Part shown: positions 42,909 to 51,701 of the stretch, piece by piece
How positions within the stretch are numbered: the stretch's first letter is position 1
How the letters are laid out: each line of letters starts with the position of its first letter
From: Streptomyces broussonetiae
Lineage (GTDB): Bacteria; Actinomycetota; Actinomycetes; Streptomycetales; Streptomycetaceae
Direction: 5' to 3'
Assembly: GCF_009796285.1 (NCBI RefSeq)
Contig: NZ_CP047020.1
Location: forward strand, 6,138,001-6,202,000
Length of the DNA stretch: 64,000 nucleotides
Position numbers and translations under genes: made by a program
Notes under the pieces: generated by a model
The model's input: only the letters and a program-made list of their open reading frames with translations
Databases searched by the model: none
What the model was told of the DNA's origin: nothing

Positions 42909-43451
42909 CTAGTCCGCGAACGTCGCCGACAGGGCGTCCGCCAGGCCGGGCACCAGGTCCGGGCCGGTGAGGACCTCCGACGGGGAGTCCTTCTCGCGCA
43001 GGCGCAGCGCCGACTCGCGGCTGCCGTCGCGCAGCACCGCCACCGTCATGCGCACCTCCTGACGCTCGGGGTGCTGCGCGACCCACTGGGCCAGTTTGGC
43101 GTCGCTCAGGTTCTGCGGGACCTGCGCCTCGGCGGACGGCGGCAGCATCAGGCGCTCCACCGACAGCGCGCAGCCGGCCACCGCGTCGGGCCAGGCGATG
43201 GTGCCGAGGAAGTCGTCGAGCGGCTTGCCGGCCGGAAGCTCGTCCTGCTCGATCGGGGTGAGACCGGTGGTCTCGGACTCGTTCTCGAGACCCAGCTGGG
43301 CCGCGAGCGAGGGTTCCTGGGACCGCAGCCGTGCGGTGTCGACAAGGGCGAAAAGGCGAGCGGGCTGGTCCCAGCCGAGGCCGGAGACGTACTCGTCGAT
43401 CTCGAGTACGGCCCGGGTGAGCGGGTTCGCTGCCATGGGAGTGTTGGACAT
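42909..43451 (-). CDS. PPA1309 family protein
   Basis: A 180-aa conserved actinobacterial protein of unknown function. It has LTRAVLEIDEYVSGLGWDQPARLFALVDT at the start, then WPDAVAGCALSVERLMLPP and QVPQNLSDAKLAQWVAQHPERQEVRMTVAVLRDG, the segment by which I recognise the family. It has no signal or TM region. ATG 43451 has AGGA 8 nt upstream. It is divergent from the UPF0182 gene. Confidence 0.8.
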   Translation of the reverse strand: MSNTPMAANPLTRAVLEIDEYVSGLGWDQPARLFALVDTARLRSQEPSLAAQLGLENESETTGLTPIEQDELPAGKPLDDFLGTIAWPDAVAGCALSVERLMLPPSAEAQVPQNLSDAKLAQWVAQHPERQEVRMTVAVLRDGSRESALRLREKDSPSEVLTGPDLVPGLADALSATFAD

Positions 43452-43603
43452 GGTCACAATCCTGCCTCGTTCAGGGCCGGAATCGGGAACCGAGCAAACC
43501 GTGAGTAAGTTGCATAGGTGTGGGTCCGCGATCACGGGGGGCCACGGCGGGCCCGCGAACACGAGGGCCTGACGGATCGACAGCGAACTTCGAGGTGCGC
43601 ACC

Positions 43604-46552
43604 TTGGCTTTCCAGATGCCGGACCGTGGCGGAGGCCCGACGGGGCCACGGATCAGAGCGGGCCGCCCGTCCCGCGGGGCTCGGACCCTGCTCATGACAC
43701 TGGGCGTCCTGGCCGTCCTCGGCATGGCGTTCACCATGTTCGCGGGCTTCTGGACGGACTGGCTGTGGTACCGGTCGGTGCACTACTCGTCGGTGTTCAC
43801 CACCACGCTGTGGACCAAGATCGGGCTGTTCTTCGTCTTCGGCCTGCTGATGGCGGTCGCGGTCGGGGTCAACATCTGGATCGCGCACCGGCTGCGGCCC
43901 CCGCTGAGTGCCATGTCCATGGAGCAGCAGAGCCTCGACCGCTACCGCATGGGCATCGCGCCGTACAAGACGTGGCTGCTGCTCGCTGTCACCGCCCTCG
44001 TCGGACTGATCGCGGGCGCCTCGGCGGCCGGCCAGTGGCGGCTCTGGCTGATGTGGGTCAACGGTGTGCCCTTCCACCAGCAGGACCCGCAGTTCCACCT
44101 CGACGTCTCCTTCTACGCCTTCGACCTGCCCTGGTACCGCTTCCTGCTGGGCTTCGGCTTCGCCGCGGCCATCCTGTGCCTGATCGCCGCCGCGCTCACG
44201 CACTACCTGTACGGCGGGCTGCGCGTGACCAGCCCGGGTGCCCGGGCCACCGCCGCCGCCACCGGGCATCTGTCGGTCCTGCTCGGCATCTTCGTCGCCC
44301 TCAAGGCCGTCGCCTACTGGCTCGACCGGTACGGCCTGGCCGTCAAGTCCAGCGACTTCAAGGCGACCGGCAACTGGACCGGCCTGCGCTACGTCGACGC
44401 CAACGCCTATCTGCCCGCGAAGACCATCCTGTTCTGCATCGCGGTCATCTGCGCGCTGCTGTTCTTCGCGACCCTGTGGCGGCGCACCTGGCAGCTGCCC
44501 GTCATCGGCTTCGGCCTGATGGTCCTGTCGGCGATCCTGATCGGCGGGCTGTACCCGGCGATCGTGCAGAAGTTCCAGGTCCAGCCCAACGAGCAGGCCA
44601 AGGAAGCCCCGTACGTCCAGAAGAACCTCACGGCGACCCGCGAGGCGTACGGCATCGACGACACCAAGGTCACCGAGTACGACGGCAAGTCCACGACCTC
44701 GGACAAGACCAGACTGCGCGGTGACGCGGACGCCGCGGCGAGTATCCGCATCATGGACCCGAACGTCGTCTCGCCGACGTTCCAGCAGTCCCAGCAGATG
44801 AAGAACTACTACGCATTCCCGACCAACCTGGATGTCGACCGCTACAAGGACAAGACCGGCAAGGAGCAGGACACGGTCATCGGCCTGCGCGAGCTGAACC
44901 TGGACGGCATCCCCAAGAACAACTGGATCAACGACCACTTCCGCTACACGCACGGCTACGGCGTGGTCGCCGCCAAGGGCACCGAGGCCGACTCCCAGGG
45001 ACAGCCGGTCTTCACCGAGTCCGACCTGCCGTCCAAGGGCGACCTGGGCACGTACGAGCAGCGCGTCTACTACGGCGAGAAGACCACCACGTACTCCATC
45101 GTCGGCGGGCCGCAGAAGGAGGTCGACTACTCGGCGAACAACGGCGACGAGGAGACCACCAGTTACACGGGCAAGAGCGGGGTCAACCTCGACAACCCGG
45201 TCAACCGGGCCGCGTACGCGGTGGCGTTCAACGATCCGCAGATCCTCTACTCGGGCGCGATCGGCAAGGGTTCGCGGATCCTCTACAACCGCACGCCCAA
45301 GGAGCGCGTGGAGGCGGTCGCCCCCTGGCTGACCATCGACGGCGATGCCTACCCGGCGGTCGTCAACCACCGCATCCAGTGGATCGTCGACGCCTACACG
45401 ACGTCGAACGGCTACCCGTACTCCTCCCGTACGACCCTCGGCGATACGACGGCCGACTCGCTGACCGCCGGCAACGACAACCGCGCGGTGGTGGCTCAGC
45501 AGAACCAGGTCAACTACATCCGCAACTCGGTGAAGGCGACCGTCGACGCGTACACCGGCGCGGTCAAGCTCTACCAGTGGGACACCCAGGACCCGGTGCT
45601 CAAGACCTGGATGAAGGCCTTCCCCGGCACGGTGAAGCCCAAGAGCGCCATCTCCGGGGACCTGCTGTCCCATCTGCGTTATCCGCAGGACCTGTTCAAG
45701 GTCCAGCGCGAGCTGCTCACCCGCTACCACGTGACGGACGCGCAGACCTTCCTCACCGGCAGTGAGGTCTGGCAGGTGCCGGACGACCCGACCAACGACT
45801 CGGGCAGTGCGGTGCCGCCGTACTACCTGAGTATGAAGATGCCGGACCAGAGCGCGCAGTCGTTCTCGCTGACGACGACGTTCACCCCGAACGGGCGGGA
45901 CAACCTCAGCGCCTTCATGGCGGTCGACTCCGACCCGGGCGCCAGCGACTACGGCAAGATCAGAATTCTGAAACTGCCGACCAGTACGACCGTCGACGGT
46001 CCCAAACAGGTGCAGAGCCAGTTCAACTCCCGGCCGGACATCGCGGAGACGATCAGCCTGCTCAGCCGCGGGCATTCCAAGATCGAGTACGGCAATCTGC
46101 TGGCCGTCCCCCTCGACGGCGGACTGCTGTACGCGGAGCCGGTCTACGTCCTTGGCGGTAAGCTCAAGTACCCCTTGCTGGGCAAGGTGCTGGTCAGCTA
46201 CAACGGCGCCACGGCGTTCGAGAACACCCTCGACGAGGCGCTGAACAAGGTCTTCGGGGTGCAGGGTTCGACCACCACGCCACCGGACACCGGGACCGCC
46301 AATCCGCCGACGTCCAGTAATCCGACCGTCCAACAGGCCCTGGACGACGCCCAGAAGGCGTTCGACGCGGGACAACAGGCCCTACGGGGGACGAACGGCC
46401 CGGACTGGACCGCGTACGACAAGGCGCAGAAGGACCTGCAGGCCGCGCTGAAGCGGGCGGAAGAGGCCCAGGCCAAGGCCGGCCAGTCCGGCGGAAACGG
46501 CAAGAACGCCGACAGGAACGCAGGAAAGAACGGCGGCAAGAACGGGAGTTGA
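43604..46552 (+). CDS. UPF0182 family large integral membrane protein
   Basis: A 982-aa protein with about seven TM helices in the first third (from LLMTLGVLAVLGMAFTMFAG to VIGFGLMVLSAILIGGLY), then a large domain (about 340-890) carrying the family stretches GLRELNLDGIPKNNWINDHF, YTHGYGVVAAKG and RIQWIVDAYTTSNGYPYS. The C-terminus is a charged, Gln/Ala-rich coil ending in a Lys/Asn/Gly tail. TTG 43604 is chosen for GAGGTG 8 nt upstream; ATG 43616 is in the same frame without RBS. Found throughout actinobacteria; function unknown. Confidence 0.88.
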   Translation: MAFQMPDRGGGPTGPRIRAGRPSRGARTLLMTLGVLAVLGMAFTMFAGFWTDWLWYRSVHYSSVFTTTLWTKIGLFFVFGLLMAVAVGVNIWIAHRLRPPLSAMSMEQQSLDRYRMGIAPYKTWLLLAVTALVGLIAGASAAGQWRLWLMWVNGVPFHQQDPQFHLDVSFYAFDLPWYRFLLGFGFAAAILCLIAAALTHYLYGGLRVTSPGARATAAATGHLSVLLGIFVALKAVAYWLDRYGLAVKSSDFKATGNWTGLRYVDANAYLPAKTILFCIAVICALLFFATLWRRTWQLPVIGFGLMVLSAILIGGLYPAIVQKFQVQPNEQAKEAPYVQKNLTATREAYGIDDTKVTEYDGKSTTSDKTRLRGDADAAASIRIMDPNVVSPTFQQSQQMKNYYAFPTNLDVDRYKDKTGKEQDTVIGLRELNLDGIPKNNWINDHFRYTHGYGVVAAKGTEADSQGQPVFTESDLPSKGDLGTYEQRVYYGEKTTTYSIVGGPQKEVDYSANNGDEETTSYTGKSGVNLDNPVNRAAYAVAFNDPQILYSGAIGKGSRILYNRTPKERVEAVAPWLTIDGDAYPAVVNHRIQWIVDAYTTSNGYPYSSRTTLGDTTADSLTAGNDNRAVVAQQNQVNYIRNSVKATVDAYTGAVKLYQWDTQDPVLKTWMKAFPGTVKPKSAISGDLLSHLRYPQDLFKVQRELLTRYHVTDAQTFLTGSEVWQVPDDPTNDSGSAVPPYYLSMKMPDQSAQSFSLTTTFTPNGRDNLSAFMAVDSDPGASDYGKIRILKLPTSTTVDGPKQVQSQFNSRPDIAETISLLSRGHSKIEYGNLLAVPLDGGLLYAEPVYVLGGKLKYPLLGKVLVSYNGATAFENTLDEALNKVFGVQGSTTTPPDTGTANPPTSSNPTVQQALDDAQKAFDAGQQALRGTNGPDWTAYDKAQKDLQAALKRAEEAQAKAGQSGGNGKNADRNAGKNGGKNGS

Positions 46553-46579
46553 TCAAGGCCCCCCGCGCCGTGATATGGT
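46549..46579 (+). promoter_or_regulatory. Promoter of the first tRNA-fMet gene
   Basis: TTGATC (46549-46554), overlapping the UPF0182 stop codon, 19-nt spacer, TATGGT (46574-46579); transcription would start just before the tRNA at 46593. Confidence 0.5.
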
Positions 46580-46592
46580 TGCCGAGCAACGG

Positions 46593-46666
46593 CGCGGGGT
46601 GGAGCAGCTCGGTAGCTCGCTGGGCTCATAACCCAGAGGTCGCAGGTTCAAATCCTGTCCCCGCTA
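46593..46666 (+). tRNA. Initiator tRNA-fMet (CAT), copy 1
   Basis: A 74-nt cloverleaf without encoded CCA. The acceptor begins CGCGGGG and ends CCCCGCTA, leaving the C1 mismatch at position 1-72 that marks initiator tRNA. The anticodon stem is GGG/CCC around loop CTCATAA, and the T loop is GGTTCAAATCC. The three G-C pairs in the anticodon stem are the second initiator hallmark. Confidence 0.95.
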
Positions 46667-46674
46667 CTGCAGTC

Positions 46675-46707
46675 GAAGGCCCGGATTCCCAAGGGATCCG
46701 GGCCTTC
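46675..46707 (+). terminator. Terminator after tRNA-fMet copy 1
   Basis: GAAGGCCCGGAT (46675-46686) pairs with ATCCGGGCCTTC (46696-46707), 12 bp, 9-nt loop. Confidence 0.8.
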
Positions 46708-46871
46708 GTGGTGTGCGAACTCAAATACGGAGGGGAGGTACGGCCGCGCCGCCGTGGGGAGTTGGTCGATGTGTGTTTGACTTGTCGCCCTGTGGGCATG
46801 TCGACAAAACGCTGAAGTGACCTCACGGGCTGCGGTATACCGGGTGTACCCAGGTTGCAGGTGGTGCGACG

Positions 46872-48692
46872 ATGGACGTTATGGGGGACAAGGCAACTCT
46901 GTTCGAGTCAGGGCGATTTGTGCAGCCTTCCGCTGAGGAGCCGACCCGCGACGAGCTGACCGAGACGGGGGACGCGGCGGAAGAGGTACGCCTCGGTCTC
47001 GCCGCGCAGAGCGGTGACACCGAGGCCTCGAGCGTCCTCGGGGCCATGCTGCTGCGCCGCGGCGACCTCGACGGGGCCGAACCCCAGCTGCGGGCCGCCA
47101 CCGCGGCCGGCGACCGGGCCGCCGCCAACAACCTCGGCGTCCTCCTGCACCAGCGCGGCTACCCCGAGGAGGCGGCCGGGTGGTGGCGCATCGCCGCCGT
47201 CGCGGGATCCGCCGCCGCAGCGCACGCGCTCGGCCGCTACCACCGCGAGCGCGGGGACGAGCCGGCCGCCGAGTACTGGCTGCGCCAGTCCGCCGAGCAG
47301 GGCCATGTCCTCGGCGCCTATGCGCTCGCCGATCTGCTGGAGCACCGCGGGGACGTCGCCGCGGAGCACTGGATGCGGGCCGCCGCCGAACGCGGCCACC
47401 GGGAGGCGGCGTACCGGCTGGCGCGCGCCCTCGACCGCAAGGCCGGCCCGGAGGAGGGGACCGGGTCCGACAACGCTGTCGCGGAGGTCGAGCAGTGGTA
47501 CCGGCAGGCCGCCGCGCGCGGTCACCGCCGGGCCGCGCTGCACCTCGGGGCGATCCTGGAGAGGCGGGGCGAGCTGAAGGAGGCCGGCCGCTGGTATCTG
47601 ACCTCGGCCAAGGACGGCGAGGCCCGGGCCGCCTGTGCGCTGGGCTTCCTGCTGCGCGACGCCGGGGACACCGAGAGTGCGGCCGTGTGGTGGCTGCGCG
47701 CCGCCCAGGACGGCGACGGCAACGCCGCCAACGCGCTCGGCGCGCTGCACGCCGAGCGCGGCGAGACACAGACCGCCGAGCGCTGGTACCGGGCGGCGCT
47801 GGACGCGGGCGACGACAACGGGGCGTACAACCTCGGGCTGCTCTGCGCCGAGCAGGGGCGCACCGCGCAGGCCGAGCAGTGGTACCGGCGCGCGGCCTAC
47901 GCCGGGCACCGGGAGGCCGCGAACGCGCTCGCCATCCTGCTGCTCCAGGGCGGTGACACGACCGGCGCCGAGCCGTGGTTCTCCAAGGCCGCCGAGGCCG
48001 GGAGCGTGGACGCCGCCTTCAACCTCGGGATCCTCTACGCCGGGCGCGGCACCGGGCAGCACGCGGAGATGGCCCTGAGCTGGTACGAGCGGGCCGCCGC
48101 CGCCGGGCACACCGAGGCCGCGCTCCAGGTCGGCATCGCCCGGCTGCGCGCGGGCGAGGAGCAGGAGGCCGAGCGGCATCTGCGGTGTGCGGCGGGCGGT
48201 GGCAGCGCCGAGGCGGCGTACCGGCTGGCCACGCTGCTGGACGCGCGCCGCCCGCCGGAGCCGGCGCATGAGCTGGGCGAGATCGTGCACGAGAAGACCG
48301 AGTGCGAGGAGTGGTACGAGCGTGCCGCCACTCAGGGGCACCGGCGCGCCCAGGTGCGGGTCGGCATGCTGGCCGCCGCCAGGGGCGACGTCGTCGAGGC
48401 GGCGAGGTGGTACCGGATGGCGGCGGAGGCCGGGTCGCGCAACGGCGCGTTCAATCTGGGGCTGCTGCTGGCCCGGGAGGGCAGCGGGCCCGAGGCGGCG
48501 GTGTGGTGGACCCGGGCCGCGGATGCCGGGCACGGCCGGGCGGCGCTCCGGCTGGCCCTTGTCTACGCGCGTCGGGGAGAGCTGGCGGAGGGGCAGCGCT
48601 GGGCCGACCGGGCGGTGGCGCTGGGGCCGGCGGAGGTCGCGGAGCGCGCGGGGCGACTGCGAGACGCCCTGCGGGAAGAGCTGTCGGCGTGA
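46872..48692 (+). CDS. Sel1/TPR-repeat protein
   Basis: A 606-aa helical solenoid protein built of about fourteen Sel1-like repeats of roughly 36 residues. The units typically read AxxLGxLLxxRGxxxxAExWYRxAAxxG, for example NNLGVLLHQRGYPEEAAGWW and YNLGLLCAEQGRTAQAEQWY. Such arrays mediate protein-protein contacts. No signal peptide, TM helix or catalytic domain is visible. ATG 46872 or ATG 46881 may be the start; a TATACC box lies near 46837. The gene sits exactly between the two identical tRNA-fMet genes. Confidence 0.87.
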   Translation: MDVMGDKATLFESGRFVQPSAEEPTRDELTETGDAAEEVRLGLAAQSGDTEASSVLGAMLLRRGDLDGAEPQLRAATAAGDRAAANNLGVLLHQRGYPEEAAGWWRIAAVAGSAAAAHALGRYHRERGDEPAAEYWLRQSAEQGHVLGAYALADLLEHRGDVAAEHWMRAAAERGHREAAYRLARALDRKAGPEEGTGSDNAVAEVEQWYRQAAARGHRRAALHLGAILERRGELKEAGRWYLTSAKDGEARAACALGFLLRDAGDTESAAVWWLRAAQDGDGNAANALGALHAERGETQTAERWYRAALDAGDDNGAYNLGLLCAEQGRTAQAEQWYRRAAYAGHREAANALAILLLQGGDTTGAEPWFSKAAEAGSVDAAFNLGILYAGRGTGQHAEMALSWYERAAAAGHTEAALQVGIARLRAGEEQEAERHLRCAAGGGSAEAAYRLATLLDARRPPEPAHELGEIVHEKTECEEWYERAATQGHRRAQVRVGMLAAARGDVVEAARWYRMAAEAGSRNGAFNLGLLLAREGSGPEAAVWWTRAADAGHGRAALRLALVYARRGELAEGQRWADRAVALGPAEVAERAGRLRDALREELSA

Positions 48693-48718
48693 GCCCGGCC
48701 ACGTCGCCGCCGACTGAT

Positions 48719-48748
48719 TTGCCTGCACGCACCTCCCTCACGTAATGT
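48719..48748 (+). promoter_or_regulatory. Promoter of the second tRNA-fMet gene
   Basis: TTGCCT (48719-48724), 18-nt spacer, TAATGT (48743-48748), 12 nt before the tRNA. Confidence 0.6.
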
Positions 48749-48760
48749 CGTGTTCACCGA

Positions 48761-48834
48761 CGCGGGGTGGAGCAGCTCGGTAGCTCGCTGGGCTCATAAC
48801 CCAGAGGTCGCAGGTTCAAATCCTGTCCCCGCTA
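48761..48834 (+). tRNA. Initiator tRNA-fMet (CAT), copy 2
   Basis: Identical over all 74 nt to the copy at 46593, including the unpaired C1 and the GGG/CCC anticodon stem; CCA is not encoded. Promoter and terminator sequences differ from copy 1. Confidence 0.95.
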
Positions 48835-48843
48835 CTCAAGGCC

Positions 48844-48877
48844 GAGGGCCGGAATCCAGAGATGGATTCCGGCCCTC
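48844..48877 (+). terminator. Terminator after tRNA-fMet copy 2
   Basis: Perfect 14-bp stem GAGGGCCGGAATCC (48844-48857) and its complement (48864-48877), 6-nt loop. Confidence 0.85.
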
Positions 48878-48937
48878 AGTCGTTTTCGGACATCCGGGCC
48901 GCCAGAAGATTCCGGACCGCGAGAAGAACCCGGCAAA

Positions 48938-48963
48938 CAAAAAGAGGGGGCTTGCGCCCCCTC
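48938..48963 (-). terminator. Intrinsic terminator of catR
   Basis: On the minus strand a GAGGGGG/CCCCCTC stem (48944-48963) is followed by a run of T residues (48943 to 48938), a textbook rho-independent terminator. Confidence 0.85.
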
Positions 48964-48988
48964 CTGCTCGCGGTGTGCGGCGTGCGGC

Positions 48989-49405
48989 TTACGCGCCCGC
49001 GCAGTCCGGGCACAGCCCCCGGTACGTCACCTCGACGTCCGACACCGTGAAGCCGAAGCGCTCCGTGTCGGGGAGGTCGGCGAGCGGGTTGCCCGTCGGG
49101 TGGACGTCGCGGATCGAGCCGCAGCGGGCGCAGACCAGGTGGTGGTGCGGGCGGTGCGCGTTCGGGTCGTACCGCTTGGCGCGCTTGTCCGTGGAGACTT
49201 CCAGCACCTCGCCGAGGGAGACCAGCTCACCCAGGGTGTTGTAGACGGTCGCCCGGGAGATCTCCGGGAGCTTCGCGACAGCGCGCGCATGGACCTCGTC
49301 GGCCGTCAGGTGGACGTGCTCGCCGTCCAGGACCTCGGCCACCACGCGTCGCTGCGCGGTCATCCGCCATCCGCGTCCACGCAGCCGTTCCAGAAGGTCG
49401 CTCAT
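48989..49405 (-). CDS. catR: Fur-family peroxide-responsive repressor (CatR-like)
   Basis: A 138-aa metal-dependent repressor. The N-terminal winged helix contains WRMTAQRRVVAEVL and the recognition helix ISRATVYNTLGELV. The regulatory site region HRPHHHLVC and two zinc-structural pairs (CARC and CPDC) are clear, as in PerR/CatR-type Fur proteins. It is divergent from catA, the arrangement of catR-catA. ATG 49405 lies 7 nt after a TAGGCT box, so it is probably leaderless. It should repress catA and itself until peroxide oxidises it. Confidence 0.9.
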   Translation of the reverse strand: MSDLLERLRGRGWRMTAQRRVVAEVLDGEHVHLTADEVHARAVAKLPEISRATVYNTLGELVSLGEVLEVSTDKRAKRYDPNAHRPHHHLVCARCGSIRDVHPTGNPLADLPDTERFGFTVSDVEVTYRGLCPDCAGA

Positions 49406-49412
49406 GGCTACC

Positions 49413-49418
49413 AGCCTA
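49413..49418 (-). promoter_or_regulatory. Leaderless-type -10 box for catR
   Basis: TAGGCT on the minus strand ends 7 nt before the catR ATG. Confidence 0.5.
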
Positions 49419-49465
49419 ACAGCAGGGAGCACCAGGACGGGAATAGGTGTGAGATTGGAACACTG

Positions 49466-49494
49466 TTTGACTTAGATCTAGTCCAATGTAGGAT
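49466..49494 (+). promoter_or_regulatory. catA promoter with overlapping CatR-type operator
   Basis: TTTGAC (49466-49471), 17-nt spacer and TAGGAT (49489-49494) make a vegetative promoter. The spacer and -35 hold an inverted repeat around TAGATCTA (TTTGACTTAGATCTAGTCCAA, read as halves TTTGACT and AGTCCAA), a plausible Fur/PerR-like operator. Confidence 0.65.
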
Positions 49495-49561
49495 CGAGAA
49501 CGGCTTTGGCCACAGGACAGGACTGGGACAGGACTGGTCAGGAATGACGCAGGAGGCGCAC

Positions 49562-51013
49562 GTGACGCAGGGACCGCTCACCACGGAGGCCGGTGCTCCG
49601 GTCGCCGACAACCAGAACAGCGAGACGGCGGGCGTCGGCGGGCCGGTCCTGGTCCAGGACCAGCTGCTGCTGGAGAAGCTCGCCCACTTCAACCGGGAGC
49701 GCATCCCCGAGCGCGTCGTGCACGCGTGCGGTGCGGGTGCGTACGGCACCTTCACGGTGACGGCGGACGTCACGCCGTACACGCGCGCCGCCTTCCTCTC
49801 CGAGGTCGGCAAGGAGACCGAGGTCTTCCTGCGCGTCTCGACCGTGGCCGGAAACCTCGGCGCGGCGGATGCCGTCCGAGATCCGCGCGGCTTCGCGTTG
49901 AAGTTCTACACCGAGGAGGGCAACTACGACCTCGTCGGCAACAACACCCCGGTCTTCTTCATCCGGGACGCGATCAAGTTCCCGGACTTCATCCACACCC
50001 AGAAGCGCGACCCGTACACGGGCTCCACGGAGGCCGACAACGTCTGGGACTTCTGGGGGCTCAGCCCCGAGTCGACCCACCAGGTGACCTGGCTGTTCGG
50101 CGACCGCGGCATCCCGGCGTCGTACCGGCACATGAACGGCTACGGCTCGCACACCTATCAGTGGAGCAACGGGGCGGGCGAGGTCTTCTGGGTCAAGTAC
50201 CACTTCAAGACCGATCAGGGGATCAAGAACCTCACGGCGGACGAGGCCGCGGTGCTCGCGGGCAAGGACCCCGACTCGCACCAGCGCGACCTGCGCGAGG
50301 CGATCGAGCGCGGGGACTTCCCGACCTGGACCGTGCAGGTGCAGATCATGCCGGCGGCGGACGCGGCGACGTACCGCTTCAACCCGTTCGACCTCACCAA
50401 GGTGTGGCCGCACGAGGACTACCCGCCGATCGAGATCGGCAAGCTGGAGCTGAACCGCAACCCGCAGAACGTCTTCGCCGAGGTCGAGCAGTCGATCTTC
50501 TCGCCCGCGCACTTCGTGCCGGGCATCGGCCCCTCGCCCGACAAGATGCTCCAGGGCCGGCTCTTCGCGTACGGCGACGCGCACCGCTACCGCGTCGGCA
50601 TCAACGCCGACCACCTGCCGGTGAACCGCCCGCACGCCACCGAGGCGCGCACCAACTCCCGGGACGGCTTCCTCTACGACGGCCGGCACGGCGGGGCGAA
50701 GAACTACGAGCCGAACAGCTTCGGCGGTCCGCAGCAGACGGGCCGTGCGCTGTGGCGGTCCACCTCCGTCGACGGCCTCACGGGCAACCACCCGACCCCG
50801 GTGCACGCCGAGGACGACGACTTCGTCCAGGCGGGCAACCTCTACCGGCTGATGTCGCAGGAGGAGAGGGAGCGGCTGGTCGCGAACCTGGCGGGGGCGC
50901 TCGCGCCGGTCTCGCGCGAGGACATCGTCGCGCGGGCGATCGGTAATTTCGCGAGCGCCGACGCCGACTTCGGCAAGCGGCTGGAGGCGGCGGTGCAGGC
51001 GCTGCGCGGCTGA
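49562..51013 (+). CDS. catA: Monofunctional haem catalase CatA
   Basis: A 483-aa clade-3-sized catalase that dismutates hydrogen peroxide in the cytoplasm. The distal active site is FNRERIPERVVHA with catalytic His54; NNTPVFFIRDAIKFPDF, the distal Asn region, and the proximal haem-ligand segment RLFAYGDAHRYR with the axial Tyr follow. Residue 56, normally Lys or Arg after HA, is Cys. GTG 49562 is chosen for the AGGAGG 7 nt upstream; ATG 49544 in frame is less likely. Divergent from catR with an operator in its promoter. Confidence 0.94.
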   Translation: MTQGPLTTEAGAPVADNQNSETAGVGGPVLVQDQLLLEKLAHFNRERIPERVVHACGAGAYGTFTVTADVTPYTRAAFLSEVGKETEVFLRVSTVAGNLGAADAVRDPRGFALKFYTEEGNYDLVGNNTPVFFIRDAIKFPDFIHTQKRDPYTGSTEADNVWDFWGLSPESTHQVTWLFGDRGIPASYRHMNGYGSHTYQWSNGAGEVFWVKYHFKTDQGIKNLTADEAAVLAGKDPDSHQRDLREAIERGDFPTWTVQVQIMPAADAATYRFNPFDLTKVWPHEDYPPIEIGKLELNRNPQNVFAEVEQSIFSPAHFVPGIGPSPDKMLQGRLFAYGDAHRYRVGINADHLPVNRPHATEARTNSRDGFLYDGRHGGAKNYEPNSFGGPQQTGRALWRSTSVDGLTGNHPTPVHAEDDDFVQAGNLYRLMSQEERERLVANLAGALAPVSREDIVARAIGNFASADADFGKRLEAAVQALRG

Positions 51014-51084
51014 GTCGGCGCCACTGGCCGGCGGCACTGCCCGTGCCGCGGCCAGTGCCTCGAGGTCCTGGGGGAGCCCCAGGG

Positions 51085-51119
51085 CGGGCCGGACCCCACG
51101 GTGCTCGGGGTCCGGCCCG
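51085..51119 (+). terminator. Terminator of catA
   Basis: CGGGCCGGACCCC (51085-51097) pairs with GGGGTCCGGCCCG (51107-51119), 13 bp, 9-nt loop. Confidence 0.8.
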
Positions 51120-51181
51120 TTCCGCTTGCCCCGAGCCGTGCCGGGAGCGTGGCGAGGCCATGTCCGCAGCGAAGCCACGCC

Positions 51182-51306
51182 TGAGCCAGGCCGTGCCCTG
51201 AGCCGGGCCGTGCCCGGAGCCGAGCCGTGCCCGGAGTCGGGCCGTGCCCGGAGCGGAGCCCCGTCCCGTGCCCTGAGCCGAGCCGTGCCCGGAGCGGAGC
51301 CGGGCC
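51182..51306. repeat. Degenerate tandem array of about six 17-bp units
   Basis: Units of the form TGAGCCRGGCCGTGCCC or GGAGYCGRGCCGTGCCC start at 51182, 51199, 51216, 51233 and 51274, with one longer unit (51250-51273) and a partial unit at the end. It fills the space between convergent catA and the CBS gene, touching the CBS stop codon. Period 17 is not a multiple of three, so it is not coding. Confidence 0.8.
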
Positions 51307-51701
51307 TAGAGCGCAGGTGCGGGCTCGCGGGCGGGGAGCCAGCAGCGGATGATGTCGCGGACCGAGACGATGCCGGCCACCTCGCCGTGGTCGAGGACGA
51401 TCAGATGCCGGAAGCCGCCTTGGGTCATGGCGCGGGCGGCCTCGTGAAGGGTCCAGGTGGGGGCGGCGAAGACTACGTCGGTGGTGGTGTGGGCGTGGGT
51501 GCGTTCCGTGTCCGGGTTCTGGCCGAGCCCGACGGAGTTGAGGATGTCGCGTTCGGTGAGGATGCCGATGCCGCCGGCGTCCGGGTCGAAGACCACGGCG
51601 GCGCCGATGCGGCGGGCGGACATCAGTGTGGCCGCCTGGCGGAGTGTGTGGGCAGGGCCGAGGGTGAGGATCACCGTGCTCATGGCGTCACGGACCAGCA
51701 T
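51306..51701 (-). CDS. CBS-domain pair protein
   Basis: A 131-aa cytosolic protein made of two CBS motifs (TLRQAATLMSARRIGAAVVFD with GILTERDI; TLHEAARAMTQGGFRHLIVLD with GIVSVRDI). Such stand-alone pairs bind adenine nucleotides and act as regulators, including of stress proteins. A very strong AGGAGGTGG precedes the ATG at 51701, and an 8-bp direct repeat TTCACAAG lies at 51738-51753 in its upstream region. Confidence 0.88.
   Translation of the reverse strand: MLVRDAMSTVILTLGPAHTLRQAATLMSARRIGAAVVFDPDAGGIGILTERDILNSVGLGQNPDTERTHAHTTTDVVFAAPTWTLHEAARAMTQGGFRHLIVLDHGEVAGIVSVRDIIRCWLPAREPAPAL

Noticed and set aside
43532..46375. 947-codon minus-strand frame opposite UPF0182
   Set aside because: Arg/Gly/Val-rich shadow of a well-supported membrane protein gene.
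51182..51306. Tandem array considered as a CRISPR
   Set aside because: Units are contiguous, degenerate and lack spacers; no cas genes are present.
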